Below are positions 5,543-10,140 of a stretch of 10,140 nt of DNA, piece after piece. The DNA is taken from assembly GCA_016302005.1 (NCBI GenBank), contig JAEDOK010000058.1:1-10140 (forward strand), in the 5' to 3' direction. The stretch's first letter is position 1. Every line of letters starts with the position of its first letter. The position numbers were made by a program, and so were the translations under genes. The stretch is from Oscillospiraceae bacterium (GTDB lineage: Bacteria; Bacillota_A; Clostridia; Oscillospirales; Oscillospiraceae). The notes under the pieces are model-generated. The model searched no databases and had not been told where the DNA came from. It saw only the letters and a program-made list of their open reading frames with translations.

Positions 5543-6745
5543 TTACCGTTTCTTCGCCAATGGTGTTGAGCGCTCCTGCAAAGTATTCAGCGTCAGAATG
5601 ATCTGATTCGACACGAGCCAGCCGCGTTCGGTCAAACGCCAGCGGTCGTTTTCATACACCGCATAGCCCTTCTCCTCAAAGAGTTTCATCGCCTTTTCCA
5701 GCGGGGCGAAGGGCATTAAATACTGCCGCTCATATTCCTCGGCGCTGATGCCGTCGCTTGTGCGCAGGCGCAGCATGACATACTCGCCTGCCCGTTCCCG
5801 TGCGGGGATCGTCTCACACTCGCTCAGAACGGTCTCCTTTTTTGCAATGCCCTGCATATACCCATGCAGATCGCGCAGGATGGTAAAGCGTTTTCCGGCG
5901 AAGTCGGAGGCGGCGGTGGGACCGAAGCCGAGATATTCCCCGCCCGTCCAGTATTTCAGATTGTGCTTGGACGCAAAGCCCTTTTTGCCAAAATTGGAGA
6001 TCTCATAATGCTCATAGCCGTAATCCCGCAGAAGGTCGGAGGCGGCAAGATACATATCCGCCTGCGTGTCATCGTCGGGCAGGTTTGCCAGCTCCTTATA
6101 GCTCCAAAGCGGCGTACCCTCCTCCACCTTCAGCGCATAGCACGAGATATGCTCCGGACGCAGACCGACGATGCGCAGCACCGTCTCCTTCCACGCCGAC
6201 AGCGTCTGATTCGGCAAACCGTACATCAAATCAAGGGAAATATTGCCGAAGCCCGCCTGCCGCGCAAGGGTCAGTGCCTGCTTTGCCTGATGGAAGTTGT
6301 GGGGTCTGCCCAGCTTTTTCAGCATCTCGTCATCGTCGGACTGCACACCGATGGAAATGCGGTTGAAGCCCGCGCGGACAAGCTTTTTCATGGATTGCAG
6401 CGTCACGCTGTCGGGATTTGCCTCCAGCGTGATCTCCGCTTCCACGCTCAGGCGAAAGCTCTTGTGGATCTCGTCGAGGATCTTTTCCAGATTTTCCGCG
6501 CCGAAAAAGCTCGGTGTACCGCCGCCGAAATAGACCGTATCGACCAAATACTCCGGCGCAAGTCTGCCCGCCTCGCGGATATGGTCGGCGAGCGCCTGCA
6601 GATAGTCGTCCGTCACGCGGCGGTCGCGGCTGCCGCCGATGGAGTAAAAGTCGCAGTATTCGCATTTGCTCTTGCAGAACGGAATATGGATATAGATGCC
6701 GAGGCGTTTCTCCTCCGTCTTACTTTTCGTCAGAAAAAAAGCCAT
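5543..6745 (-). CDS. hemW: Radical SAM heme chaperone HemW (HemN-like)
   Basis: This is a radical SAM protein of the HemN/HemW family, 400 residues. The 4Fe-4S binding motif is CKSKCEYC (C24, C28, C31) followed by DF. The fourth Cys of true oxygen-independent coproporphyrinogen oxidase (CxxxCxxCxC) is replaced by Phe33, which points to HemW, a heme-binding and delivery protein, rather than HemN. Other motifs are GGGTPS (74-79, SAM binding), EANPD (108-112), the GVQS strand (133-136), and HNLKYW (261-266), the HNxxYW heme-binding motif of HemW. The C-terminal HemN domain runs from about 290 onward. The ATG follows the ycxB-like TAA by one nt (TAATATG), with GAGGG (6754-6758) 8 nt upstream inside the preceding gene, so the pair is translationally coupled. 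hemW usually neighbours lepA/hrcA; here it follows gyrA. Confidence 0.93.
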   Translation of the reverse strand: MAFFLTKSKTEEKRLGIYIHIPFCKSKCEYCDFYSIGGSRDRRVTDDYLQALADHIREAGRLAPEYLVDTVYFGGGTPSFFGAENLEKILDEIHKSFRLSVEAEITLEANPDSVTLQSMKKLVRAGFNRISIGVQSDDDEMLKKLGRPHNFHQAKQALTLARQAGFGNISLDLMYGLPNQTLSAWKETVLRIVGLRPEHISCYALKVEEGTPLWSYKELANLPDDDTQADMYLAASDLLRDYGYEHYEISNFGKKGFASKHNLKYWTGGEYLGFGPTAASDFAGKRFTILRDLHGYMQGIAKKETVLSECETIPARERAGEYVMLRLRTSDGISAEEYERQYLMPFAPLEKAMKLFEEKGYAVYENDRWRLTERGWLVSNQIILTLNTLQERSTPLAKKR

Positions 6746-6746
6746 A

Positions 6747-7346
6747 TTACTTGCCCTCTAAGCGCTCGGTGATGAACTTGCGGAAATCCTCCGCGCTGCC
6801 GATGGTGAAGCCGTCCTTCGCGACGAAGAACCACTGCTGCTTGCTGCGGCGCAAAAGGAACAGATGCTCGCTTTCCCGCAGCTCACTGAGATCGGAATAG
6901 CCCTGCACATTGACGGAATCGTCCTCCTTGACGCTTTGCGCGAGGGAGTATTCATAAAATTCCGTGGTCAGGTGCAGCTCCTTACTGCCGAAGGATTTTA
7001 GAATGGATGCCTCCCAGCGTTCCAGCGCCTTTTTCGGCATGGTGATCTGGCTGTAGATCAGATAGACGATCACAAGGACACAAAGCAAAACCATCATCAG
7101 CCCCATCGTCGTTCTGTTTACAACATATTGCCAGATCAGCAGACCCAACGCCACCACGACCAGCGCGATGCAGCCGTAGCTGACAAATTTTGCATTCTTC
7201 GACGCGACCGTTTCGGAAGCCTCCTGTTGGATGGCGGCGTTGATTACGGTATTTGCAGAAAACTTGGGCGGATCGAGCGCAGGAACTTCTTCCTCCTCGA
7301 TCTCGGTCACTTCAAGCTCCTCTGCACGAATTTCTTCCTGATCCAT
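6747..7346 (-). CDS. Two-TM membrane protein with YcxB-like C-terminal domain
   Basis: A 199-residue protein of unknown function. Order of parts: a very acidic N-terminus (12 Asp/Glu in the first 28 residues), a linker, TM helix 1 (about 54-76), a short basic turn (NRTT), TM helix 2 (about 81-99), then a soluble domain of about 100 residues. The hairpin topology and the tail (LTTEFYEYSLAQS... YSDLSELRESEHLFLLRRSKQQWFFVAKDGF) resemble the YcxB-like family; this assignment is from pattern memory and moderately sure. Both termini are probably cytoplasmic. AAGGAG (7353-7358) lies 6 nt before the ATG. It is 82 bp downstream of gyrA and abuts hemW with a 1-nt gap, so it is most likely co-transcribed with hemW. 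Confidence 0.75.
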   Translation of the reverse strand: MDQEEIRAEELEVTEIEEEEVPALDPPKFSANTVINAAIQQEASETVASKNAKFVSYGCIALVVVALGLLIWQYVVNRTTMGLMMVLLCVLVIVYLIYSQITMPKKALERWEASILKSFGSKELHLTTEFYEYSLAQSVKEDDSVNVQGYSDLSELRESEHLFLLRRSKQQWFFVAKDGFTIGSAEDFRKFITERLEGK

Positions 7347-7392
7347 AGGGTTCTCCTTTCGGAATAAAGTGTTTGATTACAATAAAACCTCT

Positions 7393-7420
7393 GTCGGGCG
7401 GGGACATGTCCCCGCCCTAC
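7393..7420. repeat. Family A palindrome, solo copy between gyrA and the YcxB-like gene
   Basis: A 22-bp perfect palindrome (7396-7417, core GGCGGGGACATGTCCCCGCC) is extended by GTC/TAC ends with one mismatch. Only one family A end is present, without the interior. It begins 8 bp beyond the gyrA stop codon and would form a very stable GC-rich hairpin in the transcript. A short T-rich stretch follows on the minus strand (TTTTATT, 7388-7382) but is not directly adjacent to the stem, so it is not a canonical terminator. Confidence 0.8.
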
Positions 7421-7428
7421 ATGGGCGC

Positions 7429-9918
7429 TTACTCCGCCGGTTCCGTCTCCTCCGCGCTGTCGGTGCGTTGGATGGCGATCACACGGTTGCCGTCTTCGAT
7501 ACGCATGATGATCACACCCTGCGTATCTCTGCCGTAGACGCTGATATTATCGACCGTCGTGCGCAGAACGATACCGCCGGACTCGATCAGCAGAATGTCG
7601 TCCTTTTCGCCAACAACCACCGCACCCGCGACCGCGCCGGTCTTCTCGGTGAGACGGTAGTTCTTCATACCCTTGCCGCCGCGGCTCTGCACCTCGTCAC
7701 CCCGCAGATAGCTCTCCACCGGGGTGCGCTTGCCGTAGCCGTTCTCCGTCACGGTCAGCAGGGTCTTGCCCGCCTCCGCGACCGCCGCGCCGACCACCGC
7801 GTCGTCCGCGCCCAGGCGAATGCCGCGCACACCCGTCGCCATTCTGCCCATACAGCGTACATCCGTCTCGTTGAAGCAGATCGCCATGCCGCGCCGTGTG
7901 GCAAGCAGGAGATTGTCATTTCCCGTCGTTTTCATCACGGCGATCAGCTCGTCGCCCTCGTCAAGGCTTAAAACGCGGATGCCCGCCTTGCGCGCGGTGT
8001 AGATTTCGGACATCTGCATCCGCTTGACTGTACCCTGACGGGTGACCATCGAGATAAACTCATCCTCCGCAAAATCACGGGTGAGCAGCATTGCGGTCAC
8101 ACGCTCGTCCTGCTCCAAGGGCAAAATGTTCGCGATATGGGTGCCGCGGGCGGTGCGCCCCGCCTCGGGAATGAGATAGCCCTTGCGGCGATGGACACGC
8201 CCCATATTCGTAAAGAACAGGAGGTAGTCGTGCGTCGAGGCAATGAAGAGATTCTTGATATAATCCTCCTCCCGCAGACTCTGACCGGACACGCCTCTGC
8301 CGCCGCGCTTCTGGCTGCGGTAGGTATCCACCGGCAGACGCTTGATGTAGCCGCCTTCGGAGAGGGTGTAGCAGCAGTCCTCCTCCTCAATGAGGTCCTC
8401 GTCGTCGATCTCGTCCTCCACATCCACAATCTCCGTGCGCCGTGCGTCGCCGTACTTGTCGCGGATGGCAGTCAGCTCGTCGCGGACGATGCCCTTGACC
8501 AGCTCCATATCGCACAAAACCTTCTGATAATAGGCGATTTTCTCCTCCAACTCGTGATATTCGGCAAGCAGCTTGTCCTTTTCCAGCCCTTGCAGACGCT
8601 TGAGCTGCATGTCCAAGATTGCCTGCGCCTGAATTTCGCTCAGTCCGAAGCGCTCCATCAACCGCTCCTTCGCGTCGTCATAGGCGGAGCGGATGATGCG
8701 GATGACCTCGTCAATGTTGTCCTGCGCGATGAGCAAGCCCTCTAACAGATGGGCGCGCTCCTGCGCTTTTTTGAGATCGTAGCGCGTGCGGCGGATGACG
8801 ACCTCCTCCTGATGGGCGAGATATTCGTCTATTATTTCCCGTAGAGAAAGCACCTTCGGCTGGCTCTGATTCTTTACCAGCGCAAGCATATTGACCGCGA
8901 AGGTGGACTGCATCTGGGTCTGCGCAAACAGGCGGTTCAAAACGACCTGCGCATTTGCCTCGCGCTTCAGCTCAATGACAATGCGCATACCGTTGCGGTC
9001 GGACTCGTCGCGGATGTCGGAAATGCCCTCCAAACGCTTTTCATTGACCTGATCCGCCATGTTTTTGATGAGCATGCGCTTGTTCACCTGATAGGGGATC
9101 TCTGTGACGATAATGCGCTGACGATTCTGTCCAAATTCCTCCAGCTCCGTGCGGGCGCGCATGGTGATGCGACCCTTGCCGGTGGCGTAAGCGCTGCGGA
9201 TACCCGACCGACCGAGGATCAAGCCCTTCGTCGGGAAGTCGGGACCCGTGATATGCTCCATCAGATCGTATAAGCCGGCTTCGGGATTTTCCAGCACACA
9301 GAGGCAGGCGTTAATGACCTCCGTGAGATTATGGGGCGGAATATTCGTCGCCATACCGACCGCGATACCCGAAGAGCCGTTGACAAGCAAGTTTGGGAAG
9401 CGGCTGGGCAGCACGCGCGGCTCCTTGCGCGTCTCGTCGAAGTTGGGATCCCAATCGACGGTATCCTTTTCGAGATCGCGGAGCATTTCATTTGAAATTT
9501 TGGACAGACGTGCCTCCGTATAACGGTAAGCCGCGGGAGGATCGCCGTCCACGGAGCCGAAGTTGCCGTGTCCGTCCACGAGCATATAGCGCATGGAAAA
9601 GTCCTGCGCCAAACGCACGAGAGCGTCATAAACGGACGCGTCGCCGTGGGGATGGTAACGGCCCAAGACATCGCCGACGCAGGTCGCGGATTTCTTAAAC
9701 GGCTTATCCGAGGTCAGATTATCCTCATACATTGCATACAGAATACGCCGATGCACGGGCTTCAAGCCGTCGCGCACATCGGGTAAAGCACGACCGATGA
9801 TAACGGACATGGCGTATTCCATATAACTGGTTTTCATCTCATGTACAAGCTCGCTGGTCACGATCGCCTGATTTGGGAACATAATATCCTCGGGCTTGTA
9901 ATCCTTCTTATGTGCCAA
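7429..9918 (-). CDS. gyrA: DNA gyrase subunit A
   Basis: GyrA is the DNA breakage-reunion subunit that works with GyrB to introduce negative supercoils. The 829 residues are a normal length. The N-terminal winged-helix/tower region runs from about 30 to 500, with catalytic Tyr133 in [10 protein letters not shown]. The C-terminal beta-pinwheel DNA-wrapping domain carries the GyrA box QKRGGRG (536-542), which separates gyrase from topoisomerase IV ParC. A short acidic tail ([10 protein letters not shown]) ends the protein. The quinolone-resistance region reads [13 protein letters not shown] (89-101): Ala94 stands where E. coli has Ser83, with Asp98 equivalent to Asp87. The start is TTG, supported by AAGGAGG 7 nt upstream; the first in-frame ATG is residue 13. 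gyrB is not in the window and may lie upstream beyond the repeat at 9980. Confidence 0.97.
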   Translation of the reverse strand: MAHKKDYKPEDIMFPNQAIVTSELVHEMKTSYMEYAMSVIIGRALPDVRDGLKPVHRRILYAMYEDNLTSDKPFKKSATCVGDVLGRYHPHGDASVYDALVRLAQDFSMRYMLVDGHGNFGSVDGDPPAAYRYTEARLSKISNEMLRDLEKDTVDWDPNFDETRKEPRVLPSRFPNLLVNGSSGIAVGMATNIPPHNLTEVINACLCVLENPEAGLYDLMEHITGPDFPTKGLILGRSGIRSAYATGKGRITMRARTELEEFGQNRQRIIVTEIPYQVNKRMLIKNMADQVNEKRLEGISDIRDESDRNGMRIVIELKREANAQVVLNRLFAQTQMQSTFAVNMLALVKNQSQPKVLSLREIIDEYLAHQEEVVIRRTRYDLKKAQERAHLLEGLLIAQDNIDEVIRIIRSAYDDAKERLMERFGLSEIQAQAILDMQLKRLQGLEKDKLLAEYHELEEKIAYYQKVLCDMELVKGIVRDELTAIRDKYGDARRTEIVDVEDEIDDEDLIEEEDCCYTLSEGGYIKRLPVDTYRSQKRGGRGVSGQSLREEDYIKNLFIASTHDYLLFFTNMGRVHRRKGYLIPEAGRTARGTHIANILPLEQDERVTAMLLTRDFAEDEFISMVTRQGTVKRMQMSEIYTARKAGIRVLSLDEGDELIAVMKTTGNDNLLLATRRGMAICFNETDVRCMGRMATGVRGIRLGADDAVVGAAVAEAGKTLLTVTENGYGKRTPVESYLRGDEVQSRGGKGMKNYRLTEKTGAVAGAVVVGEKDDILLIESGGIVLRTTVDNISVYGRDTQGVIIMRIEDGNRVIAIQRTDSAEETEPAE

Positions 9919-9925
9919 GGTGTTT

Positions 9926-9932
9926 CCTCCTT
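9926..9932 (-). promoter_or_regulatory. Ribosome binding site fixing the TTG start of gyrA
   Basis: On the minus strand AAGGAGG is separated by 7 nt (AAACACC) from TTG at 9918-9916. The match to the anti-Shine-Dalgarno sequence and the spacing are ideal. There is no equivalent site before the internal ATG at residue 13, so TTG is taken as the initiator. A strong ribosome site with a weak start codon may tune GyrA output. Confidence 0.85.
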
Positions 9933-9979
9933 GATTTAGTTTACGCGTGTTGATTGATATAAAACGAATTGCCTTTCCG

Positions 9980-10140
9980 TGTCATTGCGAGGAGCGAAGC
10001 GACGCGGTAGCGCAGCCGTTCGCGAGGAACGAGCGTTACGGATGCGGCATACCCCTTGCGGGTGCAATCTTGTGTAGGAACTACCAAGTGCGTACAAAGC
10101 TACAGCCGGAGATTGCCACGACCAGTGTGCGCACTGGTCT
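9980..10140 (-). mobile_element. Family B MITE-like repeat, longer copy cut by window end
   Basis: TGTCATTGCGAG (9980-9991) is the same terminal repeat as at 2189 and 2291, and 10064-10140 aligns closely with the reverse complement of 2195-2277 or so. This copy is in the opposite orientation to that at 2189-2302. It carries about 58 extra bases (about 10005-10063), including CGGTAGCGCAGCCG and GGATGCGGC words, where the other copy has two bases. The hairpin ACCAGTG-TGCG-CACTGGT (10121-10138) matches the hairpin at 2201-2218 with a paired substitution. The final terminal repeat would lie just past the window end. Confidence 0.75.

Noticed and set aside
5543..6745. Oxygen-independent coproporphyrinogen III oxidase HemN
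   Set aside because: The fourth Cys of the HemN motif is replaced by Phe33, and the HNxxYW heme-binding motif of HemW is present.
5864..6772. A long plus-strand open frame (about 300 codons) opposite hemW
   Set aside because: It is antisense to a well-supported gene, has no recognised domain or ribosome site, and arises from GC-rich codon bias. The same applies to plus-strand frames opposite gyrA and sufB.
7429..9918. Topoisomerase IV subunit ParC instead of GyrA
   Set aside because: The intact GyrA box QKRGGRG at 536-542 and the typical GyrA length and tail favour gyrase.
9933..9979. gyrA promoter in the AT-rich stretch before the ribosome site
   Set aside because: A TATATC-like word is visible on the minus strand, but I found no convincing -35 at a suitable distance. 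gyrA may be read from further upstream.

Overview
The window is about 57% G+C by eye and looks like a chromosomal segment of a low-oxygen member of the Clostridia, most likely an Oscillospirales/Ruminococcaceae-type gut anaerobe. The taxonomic call is an inference. It rests on strong AGGAGG-type ribosome binding sites, a two-gene sufC-sufB iron-sulfur locus, a HemW-type radical SAM protein, a YcxB-like membrane protein, and intergenic spacers full of short palindromic repeats of the kind common in these genomes.

Layout. Positions 1-148 hold a promoter (TGGACT, 17 bp, extended -10 TATGAT) whose -10 lies inside a near-perfect palindrome, then argS on the plus strand (149-1906). Positions 1907-2423 are a non-coding convergent spacer. 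It holds the argS terminator, a pair of long hairpins, a strong bidirectional terminator, one palindrome of repeat family A, one full repeat of family B, and six degenerate 7-bp tandem units. Everything from 2424 to 9918 is on the minus strand. In transcription order it reads gyrA (TTG start), a two-TM YcxB-like protein, hemW, a DUF2461 protein, sufC, a sufB/D-like gene, and rlmH. Upstream of gyrA (9919-10140) is a second family B repeat in the opposite orientation, cut by the window end.

The genes are housekeeping: arginyl-tRNA charging (ArgS), 23S rRNA pseudouridine methylation (RlmH), Fe-S cluster scaffold and ATPase (SufC with a SufB-like protein), a probable heme chaperone (HemW) and DNA supercoiling (GyrA). 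Spacing suggests two tightly coupled sub-blocks, ycxB-like/hemW (1 nt apart) and sufC/sufB/rlmH (7-nt overlap, then a 13-nt gap). Every wider gap within the minus-strand block carries the family A palindrome. The DUF2461 gene sits alone between two full-length copies of that repeat in the same orientation.

I see no CRISPR array, phage, transposase, toxin-antitoxin or defence genes. The novelty is in the repeats, not the genes: family A elements confined to gene junctions, a family B hairpin with a compensated base-pair change between copies, and an uncharacterised double-hairpin element after argS. The GyrA sequence also carries Ala where most bacteria have the quinolone-contact Ser.
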